Shown piece after piece: positions 1 through 6,733 of a stretch of 12,153 nt of DNA. The stretch lies in the NCBI GenBank assembly GCA_018679695.1, contig JAHHKH010000352.1, forward strand, positions 1-12,153. The letters are read 5' to 3'. The notes below the pieces were generated by a model. That model did not search any database. It saw only the letters and a list, made by a program, of their open reading frames with translations, and was not told where the DNA came from. A program made the position numbers and the translations under genes. This DNA comes from Maribacter sp. (lineage in GTDB: Bacteria > Bacteroidota > Bacteroidia > Flavobacteriales > Flavobacteriaceae). Every line of letters begins with the position of its first letter. The first letter of the stretch is position 1.

Positions 1-224
1 ACTATGCGTTTCGCAACCTCATGGAATTTAGGGGCTGTACGGAGCATTTTGTTATTAATGCCGGTAAGATTGACCACAAAGGGTTGAATTTCTTTTTCAG
101 GATTGACAAGGCTAATGAATTTATCAACAACTTTATGACCATCGAACTTGTGAATAGCAATTTCAGTGATACCTTCCTCATTATACTTTCCCCCCGTGGT
201 CTCTATATCCAATATCGTATACAT
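1..224 (-). CDS. DnaQ-type 3'-5' exonuclease, N-terminal part only
   Basis: A reading frame starting with ATG at 224 runs off the left edge, giving 74 visible residues that begin MYTILDIETTGG. The DIETTG motif at residues 6-11 carries Asp6 and Glu8, the ExoI metal-binding pair of DEDD exonucleases. The following segment with EITEIAIHKFDG-like character and the NLTGI motif fits the DnaQ/PolC epsilon fold. The start is well supported, because an AAGGAG-like ribosome site lies about 5 bases upstream, which is unusual in this window. It is the last visible gene of the minus-strand operon, 22 bp after the yggS-like gene. In flavobacteria this N-terminus occurs both in free exonucleases and in longer proteins carrying a GIY-YIG nuclease domain. 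The truncated sequence cannot tell these apart. A role in DNA repair or proofreading is inferred from the family. Confidence 0.8.
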   Translation of the reverse strand, partial: MYTILDIETTGGKYNEEGITEIAIHKFDGHKVVDKFISLVNPEKEIQPFVVNLTGINNKMLRTAPKFHEVAKRI

Positions 225-246
225 CAATCTCCTTCAATAGTTTAAT

Positions 247-903
247 TTACGTCTTTCTAGAACCAAAGATACTACTTCCTATGCGTACCATGGTACTGCC
301 TTCTTCTATTGCTATAGTATAGTCGCCGCTCATTCCCATCGACAGGATTGAGATATTTGGCAGTAAATTCGATATTTCGTCATAAACGCACTTTAAATTC
401 TGAAACTCTTTCCTGATTTGATTTTCGTCATCTGTAAAAGTGGCCATACCCATAAGCCCTGTAATATGAATGTTTTGAAGTTGATTGAACTCTTCCGATT
501 TTATTAGGGCATCCAATTCATCTTTGTCCAATCCGAATTTAGTTTCTTCTTCCGCAATGTGCATTTGCAACAAACAATTTATTGTCCGATTATATTTTTT
601 CGCCTGTTTATCAATTTCCTTTAATAGTTTAAGGCTATCAACACCGTGGATCAATGAGACGAATTCAGCCATATACTTAACCTTGTTCCGCTGAACATGG
701 CCAATCATATGCCAGTGGATGTCCTTTGGTAATGCCTGCCATTTCGAGACCATTTCTTGAATCTTATTCTCCCCAAAGACCCTGTGCCCTGTATTATAGG
801 CCTCCATGATTTTATCATTGGACTTTGTCTTTGAAACCGCAACTAAGGTCACATGGGTTGGCAGCTTGTTTTTTATGGATTGTAAGTTGGTTGCTATTGA
901 CAT
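247..903 (-). CDS. YggS/PLPBP family pyridoxal-phosphate homeostasis protein
   Basis: This 218-residue protein has the compact single-domain TIM-barrel length of the YggS/PROSC (PLPBP) family. The visible hallmarks are Lys25 in VAVSKTK (Schiff-base lysine to PLP), GENKIQE at 44-50, WHMIGHVQRNK at 64-74, the SMGMSGDY segment at 188-195 and RIGSSIFG at 207-214, which holds the phosphate of PLP. Family members bind PLP without a known catalytic reaction and buffer free PLP and amino/keto-acid pools in the cytoplasm. The length is slightly short of the usual 220-235 residues but no motif is missing. It lies 12 bp downstream of the DUF1015 gene in the same operon and has no obvious Shine-Dalgarno sequence. 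Translational coupling or leader-independent initiation, common in Bacteroidota, is inferred. The identification is secure; the physiological partner is not. Confidence 0.93.
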   Translation of the reverse strand: MSIATNLQSIKNKLPTHVTLVAVSKTKSNDKIMEAYNTGHRVFGENKIQEMVSKWQALPKDIHWHMIGHVQRNKVKYMAEFVSLIHGVDSLKLLKEIDKQAKKYNRTINCLLQMHIAEEETKFGLDKDELDALIKSEEFNQLQNIHITGLMGMATFTDDENQIRKEFQNLKCVYDEISNLLPNISILSMGMSGDYTIAIEEGSTMVRIGSSIFGSRKT

Positions 904-915
904 TGGTAAGGTATG

Positions 916-2151
916 TTAAAACTCATAAATAGCCATTCCACTTCTAAGTTTAGGCTCAATATAAGTGCTTTTTGGAGGCATTACCAGATTTGCATCGGCA
1001 ATCGCTTTGAGTTCATCTATAGTTAAGGGGACAAGACCAAATCCTACCTTGAAATGGCCTTGATCAATTTCATCTTTCATCTTAATCACATTGTGTTTGC
1101 CATAGCCATAATGTATACGGCCGTCAGTGCGTAAATCAATTATTCCCAAAATAGGCTCCAAGACGGTTTTATAAAGAATTTGAGTGTCTAATTTGCTTAA
1201 TTCATCTGTAAACCGATATACTTTCTTTCTCAAAAAAAGTGAATAGAACTCTCCGTCAAGATACATGCTAAAATGATGTTTCTTCCTGGGTTTATAAAGC
1301 ACATTGCCCTTTTTGGTAATTCTGAAAAAGGTATCCAACCTTATCAGGAATTCCTCTTTGGTCAGCCCATTCAAGTCCTTCACCAGTCGGTTGAATTCAT
1401 AAATCCGAATTTCGGACTCAGGAATCAAATAGCTCATAAAATAATCATAAGGTTCTTCGCCCGTATGTTCTGGATTACTTTTTTCTAAAATACTTGCCAA
1501 TAAATTAGAGGATGCACTACGATGATGACCGTCTGCAATATATAAGGCATCGATACTTACGAATTCTTGTTGTATCGCTTTTATCGTAGTACGATCTGAT
1601 ACAACCCATAGCGAATGTTTTATTTTGTCAGGGCTGGTAAAAAAATATTCTGGCTCATTTTCTTTCTCCTTGGCGATAATCGCTTCAATTGAACTTTTAT
1701 CTGCATAGGTCATCAATACAGGTTCTGCATTGAACTCCACGGTTTTGAGGTAATTTGCAAACAATTGTTCACGTTTACTTAAGGTGTCCTCATGTTTTTT
1801 AATGATATTTTCCCGATAATCCTTAACACTTGTAGCACAAAAGATGCCACAACATCTGAAATCGTTTTTTTCAATCTGATAAATATAAAAGCTGTCCATA
1901 CTGTCTTTCAAGAAAATATTATCCTCTAAAAATTCCAAATAGCGATTGTGCACCATCTTGAATCGAGCTTCTCCGGAGACCCGTTTGTCATACTTAAAAC
2001 CAGGATTGATAATATGCAAAAAGGAAAAAGGATTAAAGCTTAACGCGGCCTCCAATTCTTTTTTGGAGTACTCCTGATATGACCTGGAAGAAACGAAAGC
2101 TACTTTGTCTTTTGTTGGCCGAACGGCTTTAAAAGGTCTTATTACTGCCAT
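916..2151 (-). CDS. DUF1015 family protein
   Basis: This 411-residue protein of full family length begins MAVIRPFKAVRP, the typical DUF1015 opening (IxPFxAxRP). The signature YIADGHHR is at 204-211, and a KKHEDT segment at 118-123 matches the family's KRHExT motif. No signal peptide or membrane segment is visible, so it is probably cytoplasmic. The biochemical function of DUF1015 is not established. From memory, members often sit next to serine-biosynthesis genes in other bacteria, but none is present here. Here it lies between the 3-hydroxyacyl-CoA dehydrogenase gene (5 bp upstream) and the PLP-binding YggS homologue (12 bp downstream). A link to PLP or amino-acid metabolism is inference from neighbours only. 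A Cys-Cys pair (residues 100-101) and several histidines are visible, but no metal site can be assigned. Confidence 0.9.
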   Translation of the reverse strand: MAVIRPFKAVRPTKDKVAFVSSRSYQEYSKKELEAALSFNPFSFLHIINPGFKYDKRVSGEARFKMVHNRYLEFLEDNIFLKDSMDSFYIYQIEKNDFRCCGIFCATSVKDYRENIIKKHEDTLSKREQLFANYLKTVEFNAEPVLMTYADKSSIEAIIAKEKENEPEYFFTSPDKIKHSLWVVSDRTTIKAIQQEFVSIDALYIADGHHRSASSNLLASILEKSNPEHTGEEPYDYFMSYLIPESEIRIYEFNRLVKDLNGLTKEEFLIRLDTFFRITKKGNVLYKPRKKHHFSMYLDGEFYSLFLRKKVYRFTDELSKLDTQILYKTVLEPILGIIDLRTDGRIHYGYGKHNVIKMKDEIDQGHFKVGFGLVPLTIDELKAIADANLVMPPKSTYIEPKLRSGMAIYEF

Positions 2152-2156
2152 TTATC

Positions 2157-3047
2157 TTATTTGAATTGGAGAGAGATATTTTCAGCTTTGTTAGAAGTCG
2201 TATAATCATAAAATCCCTCACCTGATTTTACCCCAAGTTTATTGGCCATTACCATGTTTACAAGTAGGGGACAAGGTGCATATTTTGGGTTTTTGAATCC
2301 ATCGTACATTACATTCAGGATAGACAGACACACATCCAAACCAATAAAATCAGCTAATTGTAATGGCCCCATGGGGTGGGCCATACCTAATTTCATAACC
2401 GTATCAATTTCAGCGACTCCGGCAACACCATTGTATAAGGTTTCAATGGCTTCATTTATCATGGGCATTAATATTCTATTCGCGACAAAACCTGGATAGT
2501 CGTTAACCTCTGTTGGCGTTTTACCCAATCTTTTCGCTAATTCCATAATCGTACTTGTAGTCTCATCCGAGGTGCTATAACCACGAATAATCTCTACCAA
2601 CTTCATTATAGGAACCGGATTCATAAAATGCATGCCAATAACCTTTTCTGGTCTTTCGGTCGCTGCGGCTATCTGGGTAATGGAAATTGATGAAGTATTG
2701 GTAGCCAATATCGTATTCTTTGTACATAAGGCGTCTAATTCCTTGAAAATCCGCAATTTTAACTCCAGTTGCTCGGTTGCGGCTTCGACCACTAAATCCA
2801 CATTTGAAATACCTTCCGATAGGTCATTGTAAGTAGAAATCTTCGCTAGGGTTTGGGTCTTGTTGGCTTCGCTTATTTTTTCCTTTGCAATCATTCGGTC
2901 CAAATTCCTAATAATGGTTGAAAGGCCTCTATCGAGTGATTCTTGGGAAATATCTATAAGGTTTACGTTGTATTCATTTTGTGCAAATACATGGGCAATT
3001 CCATTTCCCATTGTACCTGCACCTATTACCGCTACTTTTTTCATCAT
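2157..3047 (-). CDS. 3-hydroxybutyryl-CoA dehydrogenase (3-hydroxyacyl-CoA dehydrogenase family)
   Basis: This 296-residue protein oxidises (S)-3-hydroxyacyl-CoA to 3-ketoacyl-CoA with NAD(P), or runs the reverse reaction, in short-chain acyl-CoA metabolism in the cytoplasm. Its N-terminal Rossmann motif VIGAGTMGNGIAHVFAQ is at 8-23. The catalytic residues fall at the family spacing: Ser119, His140 in GMHFMNP, Glu152 in KLVEII and Asn190 in GFVANRI. The length is close to the stand-alone enzymes (about 282-295 residues), not the large FadB/FadJ fusions. Two adjacent start codons exist. ATG at 3044 (MKKVAVIGAG) resembles usual family starts, while 3047 adds one Met. It lies 9 bp after the oxidoreductase gene and 5 bp before the DUF1015 gene. 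No thiolase or acyl-CoA dehydrogenase lies nearby, so the pathway (beta-oxidation, butyrate or PHB-type) cannot be set. Confidence 0.92.
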   Translation of the reverse strand: MMKKVAVIGAGTMGNGIAHVFAQNEYNVNLIDISQESLDRGLSTIIRNLDRMIAKEKISEANKTQTLAKISTYNDLSEGISNVDLVVEAATEQLELKLRIFKELDALCTKNTILATNTSSISITQIAAATERPEKVIGMHFMNPVPIMKLVEIIRGYSTSDETTSTIMELAKRLGKTPTEVNDYPGFVANRILMPMINEAIETLYNGVAGVAEIDTVMKLGMAHPMGPLQLADFIGLDVCLSILNVMYDGFKNPKYAPCPLLVNMVMANKLGVKSGEGFYDYTTSNKAENISLQFK

Positions 3048-3056
3048 ATTTTGTTT

Positions 3057-4016
3057 CTAGAACGATTCTATAATCTGTAAAGCAACCTTCAAAGCATGTG
3101 CGCCTTGTTTCAAAGTTACGGCCGGAATTGTATTATCATTGATGGCATCAGCAAAGGCTTCCAATTCGTCCAAAATGGCATTATTGGATTTAATGTCGGG
3201 ATTTTCAAAATAAATCTGTTTTTTTACGCCTTCGGCATTTTGTAAGATCATATCAAAATCCCCTGGGTTTTCTGGAGCATCTTTCATTTTCACAACTTCC
3301 ACCTTCTTTTCCAAAAAGTCTACCGAGATATAGGCATCACGCTGAAAGAATCTTGATTTCCTCATGTTCTTCAAGGAAATTCTGCTTGCAGTAAGGTTGG
3401 CTACACAGCCATTTTCAAACTCTATACGAGCATTGGCAATGTCGGGAGATTTGCTTATTACCGATACACCACTTGCATTTACTTGCTTAACTTGGGAATC
3501 AACAACGCTGAGAATGGCGTCAATATCATGTATCATTAAATCCAAGACTACAGGGACATCTGTACCTCTGGGATTGAATTCAGCCAATCTATGGGCCTCA
3601 ATGAACATTGGGCCGTCTATTTTGTCTTTGACCGATACAAATGCAGGATTAAACCTTTCCACGTGGCCTACTTGACCTTTGACAGCATATTTTGCCTCCA
3701 ATTCCAGTAATTCCTCGGCTTCTTCAAATGTATTGGTAATAGGCTTTTCAATAAAAACATGTTTTCCCTTACCCATCGCCTTTTTGGCACATTCATAATG
3801 CGAAAGGGTAGGAGTGACAATATCGACAACATCAACCGCATCAATGAGCTGATTTATGTTATCAAAATAGGTGTAACCAAATTCAATGGCTACCTTTTGC
3901 CCATTCATATCATCGGGATCATAAAAACCAATCAAATCATATTTTTCGGATTCATTGAGTAAACGAAGATGAATTTTTCCTAAATGACCAGCTCCTAAAA
4001 CTCCAACTCTCAGCAT
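3057..4016 (-). CDS. Gfo/Idh/MocA family NAD(P)-dependent oxidoreductase
   Basis: This is a cytoplasmic dehydrogenase of the glucose-fructose oxidoreductase/inositol dehydrogenase family, 319 residues from the chosen start. The dinucleotide motif GVLGAGHLGKIH is close to the N-terminus and the family signature EKPI holds the catalytic lysine (Lys91). An Asp-x3-His pair in the LDLMIHD segment (Asp159 and His163) supplies the usual second catalytic site. The segment GHVERFNPAF is one I associate with nucleotide-sugar dehydrogenases of this superfamily (UDP-GlcNAc 3-dehydrogenase type), but the substrate cannot be read from sequence alone. An upstream in-frame ATG at 4043 would add MFIFEKNLP. 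I prefer 4016 because MLRVGVLGAGHLGKIH begins directly at the first beta strand. Neither start has a Shine-Dalgarno sequence. It is the first gene of the five-gene minus-strand operon. Confidence 0.87.
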   Translation of the reverse strand: MLRVGVLGAGHLGKIHLRLLNESEKYDLIGFYDPDDMNGQKVAIEFGYTYFDNINQLIDAVDVVDIVTPTLSHYECAKKAMGKGKHVFIEKPITNTFEEAEELLELEAKYAVKGQVGHVERFNPAFVSVKDKIDGPMFIEAHRLAEFNPRGTDVPVVLDLMIHDIDAILSVVDSQVKQVNASGVSVISKSPDIANARIEFENGCVANLTASRISLKNMRKSRFFQRDAYISVDFLEKKVEVVKMKDAPENPGDFDMILQNAEGVKKQIYFENPDIKSNNAILDELEAFADAINDNTIPAVTLKQGAHALKVALQIIESF

Positions 4017-4116
4017 AGGTAGATTTTTTTCAAAAATAAACATAGTTTGGTAGTTTATATGTTTTGAAGTTCAAAAGTTTTGGGAATGGCTTGCCTTAAA
4101 TTCAGAATAGATATGC

Positions 4117-4154
4117 CAAACTTTGTTAACTTCGCCCATATAAATCAAACTTTG
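4117..4154. promoter_or_regulatory. Candidate overlapping divergent promoters (two CAAACTTTG copies)
   Basis: Two direct copies of the 9-mer CAAACTTTG lie at 4117-4125 and 4146-4154. Read rightward, TTTG 4122-4125 and AAACTTTG 4147-4154 are 21 bp apart, near the Bacteroidota pattern TTTG-N17-23-TAnnTTTG. Read leftward, the reverse complements give the same arrangement for the oxidoreductase operon. Each -7 element matches 7 of 8 positions (A in place of the first T). One 38-bp block could therefore serve both the operon and pcm. Predicted only from pattern; transcription starts are unknown. Confidence 0.35.
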
Positions 4155-4164
4155 ATAATTACTC

Positions 4165-4806
4165 TTGAAAGATACGCTTAAACATCGCGGAATGCGGAAT
4201 AAATTGGTAGATATATTGATAGCCAAGGGAATAGCGAATACCAAGGTATTGGATGCTATACGAACTGTTCCAAGGCATCTTTTCATGGATAGTGGTTTTG
4301 AGGGCCACGCCTATCAGGACAAGGCTTTTCCCATTGCTGCTGATCAAACTATTTCACAGCCATATACAGTTGCTTTTCAAACGGAATTGTTGGAGATAGA
4401 ACCTGGCCACAAGGTTTTGGAAATAGGTACTGGAAGCGGGTATCAGACAGCGATACTATTACTCTTGAAAGCTAAGGTTTATTCGATTGAAAGACAACTA
4501 CAACTTTTCAAAAAAACCAATCTGTTTTTTAAGAAAATGGGCTATCGCCCTAAGAAAGTAATTTTTGGTGATGGCTACAAAGGGCTGCCGGAAGAAGCGC
4601 CATTTGATAGTATAATTGTTACTGCTGGTGCTCCAGAAGTTCCGAAGGCACTTTTGTCACAACTTAAAATAGGAGGCAAATTGGTTATTCCCGTAGGGCT
4701 GGAAAAACAAACAATGACCATGTTCACTAGAAAATCGGAAAAGGAATTTGAAAAAAAGGAATATGGGGCCTTTCGGTTTGTTCCTTTGTTAGAGAACAAG
4801 AATTAA
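4165..4806 (+). CDS. pcm: Protein-L-isoaspartate O-methyltransferase
   Basis: This 213-residue cytoplasmic repair enzyme transfers a methyl group from S-adenosylmethionine to L-isoaspartyl residues in aged proteins. The substrate motif TISQPYTVAFQTELL starts at residue 62, the SAM motif VLEIGTGSGYQT is at 84-95, YSIER follows at 106-110, then FGDGYKGLP and VTAGAPEVP. The start is TTG. An in-frame TAA sits two codons upstream (4156-4158), so no earlier start exists. The N-terminus KDTLKHRGMRNKLV matches the family opening, so the next ATG (4192) would cut conserved residues. A small oddity is that LLLLKAKVYS has Lys where relatives usually have Gly before AKVYS. It is divergent from the oxidoreductase operon and converges on smpB with 30 bp between the stops. 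Confidence 0.93.
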   Translation: MKDTLKHRGMRNKLVDILIAKGIANTKVLDAIRTVPRHLFMDSGFEGHAYQDKAFPIAADQTISQPYTVAFQTELLEIEPGHKVLEIGTGSGYQTAILLLLKAKVYSIERQLQLFKKTNLFFKKMGYRPKKVIFGDGYKGLPEEAPFDSIIVTAGAPEVPKALLSQLKIGGKLVIPVGLEKQTMTMFTRKSEKEFEKKEYGAFRFVPLLENKN

Positions 4807-4811
4807 AACAC

Positions 4812-4825
4812 CTGTGCGTACACAG
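4812..4825. terminator. Weak hairpin between convergent pcm and smpB
   Basis: CTGTG-CGTA-CACAG forms a 5-bp stem with a 4-base loop in the 30-bp gap between the pcm and smpB stops. On the minus strand the loop reads TACG and a short T run follows 3 bases after the stem, so it could end smpB transcription. No T run directly follows on the plus strand. The stem is short, so this is a tentative call. Confidence 0.3.
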
Positions 4826-4836
4826 TAGAATCCCTT

Positions 4837-5298
4837 TTAACGATTAAAACCTTTCTTGATGCGGTCGAGGTCCCTTTTATTATCACGGTCTTTCATGGTT
4901 TCCCGTTTATCGTACAGTTTTTTCCCCTTGGCCAATGCGATATTCATTTTGGCTAATCCACGCTCATTTAGGAATAAATTAAGGGGAATTATGGTAAGCC
5001 CACTTGAAGCCACTTCTTTTTGAAGTTTTTTCAATTCACGCTTGTTCAACAACAACTTACGTGCAGCTTTAGGTTTGTGATTGTAATGTGAGGCGTGTGA
5101 ATATTCATCTATTTGCATGTTTATTATAAAAAGTTCTCCGCGCTCATTGAATTCGCAGAAGCTTTCGGTAATAGAGGCCTGGCCTTGACGAACAGATTTT
5201 ATCTCGGTCCCCGATAGAACAATACCGGCCGTATATTTATCCAAAACCTCATATTCGAACCGGGCCTTTTTATTCTTAATGTTAATATTATTCTGCAT
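4837..5298 (-). CDS. smpB: SsrA-binding protein SmpB
   Basis: This 153-residue protein of normal SmpB length binds tmRNA (SsrA) and delivers it to stalled ribosomes for trans-translation. The visible family segments are the opening NKKARFEYEVLDKYTAGIVL, the GTEIKSVRQG motif, the strand FIINMQIDEYSHAS and the HKPKAARKLLLNKREL stretch. The basic C-terminal tail (KLYDKRETMKDRDNKRDLDRIKKGFNR region, residues about 127-153) enters the mRNA channel and is complete. The ATG at 5298 gives MQNNINIKNKKARFEYE. No other start fits better, and a strong candidate promoter lies only 7 bases upstream. The gene is monocistronic here, converging with pcm and divergent from the DUF6503 lipoprotein gene. No tmRNA gene is visible in the window. 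Confidence 0.96.
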   Translation of the reverse strand: MQNNINIKNKKARFEYEVLDKYTAGIVLSGTEIKSVRQGQASITESFCEFNERGELFIINMQIDEYSHASHYNHKPKAARKLLLNKRELKKLQKEVASSGLTIIPLNLFLNERGLAKMNIALAKGKKLYDKRETMKDRDNKRDLDRIKKGFNR

Positions 5299-5305
5299 GA
5301 CTGCA

Positions 5306-5335
5306 CAAAAGTAACAACAATAATTCTATCTGCAA
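5306..5335 (-). promoter_or_regulatory. Bacteroidota-type promoter of smpB (TTG-N19-TACTTTTG)
   Basis: On the minus strand TTG (5335-5333), a 19-base spacer and TACTTTTG (5313-5306) exactly match the flavobacterial consensus TTG-N17-23-TAnnTTTG. The element ends only 7 bases before the smpB ATG. If transcription starts at the usual distance, the leader would be a few bases or absent. No Shine-Dalgarno sequence fits in this gap. The call rests on pattern match only. Confidence 0.6.
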
Positions 5336-5358
5336 TTTGCTTAAAATGGAATTATTAG

Positions 5359-5388
5359 TTGATTTTTGTAAAGTATAAGGCACATTTG
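5359..5388 (+). promoter_or_regulatory. Possible promoter of the DUF6503 lipoprotein gene
   Basis: TTG (5359-5361), a 19-base spacer and CACATTTG (5381-5388) match 7 of 8 positions of TAnnTTTG and lie 14 bases before the ATG at 5403. Spacing equals that of the smpB promoter on the other strand. The match is weaker and could be chance. Confidence 0.32.
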
Positions 5389-5402
5389 CGAACTCTTATC
5401 TA

Positions 5403-6164
5403 ATGAAAAACATGAACAAGACCTTGATAATTTTATTTTTAGTTGGATTGATTTCCTGTAAACAAAATAAAACAGCAGGACTCAGTGCCCAACAGATTGT
5501 TGATAAGAGTATTGAAGTTTGTGGGGGGGAATACTATAAAACCAGTGACATATCTTTTGATTTTAGGAATAGAAAATATTCGCTGGAAAGGAAAAATGGT
5601 AAGAAAGTGTTGAAACGAATTCAGAAAAATGATTCTTTGGATCTGGTCGATATCAAAAGCAATGGTGGTTTCGAAAGATATGCCGATGGGAAACTGGTAC
5701 AACTCCCCGATTCATTGATAAATTCGTATGGAAATTCAGTGAATTCCGTACATTATTTTGCCTATCTGCCGTACGGACTTAATGACCCAGCTGTACAGAA
5801 GGAATATTTAGGTGATGTTGTTATTAAGGATGAAGCGTACCATAAGGTCAAGGTTACCTTCAGCGAAGAAGATGGAGGGGATGATTTCGATGATGTTTAT
5901 ATCTATTGGTTCAATAGTAAATCATTTAAACCAGATTATTTGGCGTATGAATTTCATGTAAATGGCGGTGGATTGCGGTTTAGGGAGGCCTATAATGAAC
6001 GAATAGTGGAAGGTATTCGCTTTGTTGATTATAAAAACTTCAAACCGAAGAAGGGCAATAAGTCCATATTTCAAATAGATAAGTTATACCTGAAAGGGGA
6101 GTTGGAATTATTATCCAAAATTGAATTGGAAAATATTACGGTCAATCGGGACAATTACAATTAA
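5403..6164 (+). CDS. DUF6503-like lipoprotein of unknown function
   Basis: This 253-residue protein has a short signal peptide and lipobox LISC, with Cys19 as the predicted lipidated residue (Cys16 if Met4 at 5412 is the start). It is expected to be anchored in the envelope facing the periplasm or the surface. The mature part lacks membrane segments and contains SAQQIVDKSIEVCGGE near the N-terminus, FAYLPYGLNDPAVQKEYLG at about 119-137, an acidic stretch EEDGGDDFDD at 155-164, and GGGLRFREAYNER with IRFVDYKNF at 188-213. These segments fit a family I recognise from flavobacteria as DUF6503, whose members are sometimes labelled deoxyribose-phosphate aldolase. I see no aldolase active-site signature, so that label would be misleading. 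The beta-rich pattern suggests a ligand- or lipid-binding envelope fold (inference). Its 3' end overlaps the convergent phosphatase gene by 23 bp. Confidence 0.78.
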   Translation: MKNMNKTLIILFLVGLISCKQNKTAGLSAQQIVDKSIEVCGGEYYKTSDISFDFRNRKYSLERKNGKKVLKRIQKNDSLDLVDIKSNGGFERYADGKLVQLPDSLINSYGNSVNSVHYFAYLPYGLNDPAVQKEYLGDVVIKDEAYHKVKVTFSEEDGGDDFDDVYIYWFNSKSFKPDYLAYEFHVNGGGLRFREAYNERIVEGIRFVDYKNFKPKKGNKSIFQIDKLYLKGELELLSKIELENITVNRDNYN

Positions 6165-6672
6165 AGGTCAACCGCATATCACTAGCAATTCCATTTATAA
6201 TTTCAACGATAAAAAGACTTCCATTTTGATCGTCATCAATCTGTCCATATTTTTCTTGACCAAGCATTTTATTTACAAAATCGGGTATAGTATTGCTATG
6301 CCCAACGACCAATACTTTCTTATTTAAATTTTCTGCTTTAAATTGATCAATATCAATGGTGGCCGGATCATAGATCTGCACAGTTAGATTTTTCTTGACT
6401 GCGGTAGGAGCTGCAGTCATTTGTGTTCTCTCATAATCGGTTGTATAAACGGCATCAATCGCGACCTCATCCAATATCTCTGCCCAATGCATGGCCCTAC
6501 CTAAACCATCCTGTGTTAATTCGGGGTCACTATTTTCGGCGTCTGATCTGTCTTTTTCAGCATGTCTGATAAAATAAAATGTTGAAATAGTATCTTCAAC
6601 TTTTGCATCTTCCTTACAACTGAAATTACCTAAAACTAAAATAAATATAAGTACTGTTTTGATAACCTTCAT
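6142..6672 (-). CDS. SixA-like histidine phosphatase lipoprotein
   Basis: This 176-residue member of the histidine phosphatase superfamily (phosphoglycerate mutase clan) uses a phospho-histidine intermediate. It carries FIRHAEK at 34-40 (Arg36, His37 nucleophile), YTTDYERTQMTA at 76-87 (Arg82, phosphate pocket) and VVGHSNTIP at 122-130 (His125, second catalytic histidine). The short length resembles SixA-type phosphatases rather than glycolytic mutases. The N-terminus has a hydrophobic segment and lipobox NFSC (Cys19), so it should be exported and lipidated. The residues after Cys, KEDAK, resemble the K(D/E)2 lipoprotein export signal described in Capnocytophaga, suggesting surface display (inference). 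The substrate is unknown. It converges on the DUF6503 gene, the two coding ends overlapping by 23 bp, and is divergent from the PorP-like gene 95 bp away. Confidence 0.88.
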   Translation of the reverse strand: MKVIKTVLIFILVLGNFSCKEDAKVEDTISTFYFIRHAEKDRSDAENSDPELTQDGLGRAMHWAEILDEVAIDAVYTTDYERTQMTAAPTAVKKNLTVQIYDPATIDIDQFKAENLNKKVLVVGHSNTIPDFVNKMLGQEKYGQIDDDQNGSLFIVEIINGIASDMRLTFNCNCPD

Positions 6673-6733
6673 AATCAGTGATTGGTTTGGTTGAAACTTT
6701 TCTTTAAATCTAACTAAAAATAGCTCATATTAG

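Noticed and set aside
21..245. A 74-residue plus-strand open frame at the left edge.
   Set aside because: The opposite strand encodes a DnaQ-type exonuclease start with DIETTG and a ribosome site, which explains this stretch.
5403..6164. Deoxyribose-phosphate aldolase as the identity of this lipoprotein.
   Set aside because: It has a lipoprotein signal and no Schiff-base lysine motif of DeoC, so that label, sometimes attached to this family, is not supported.
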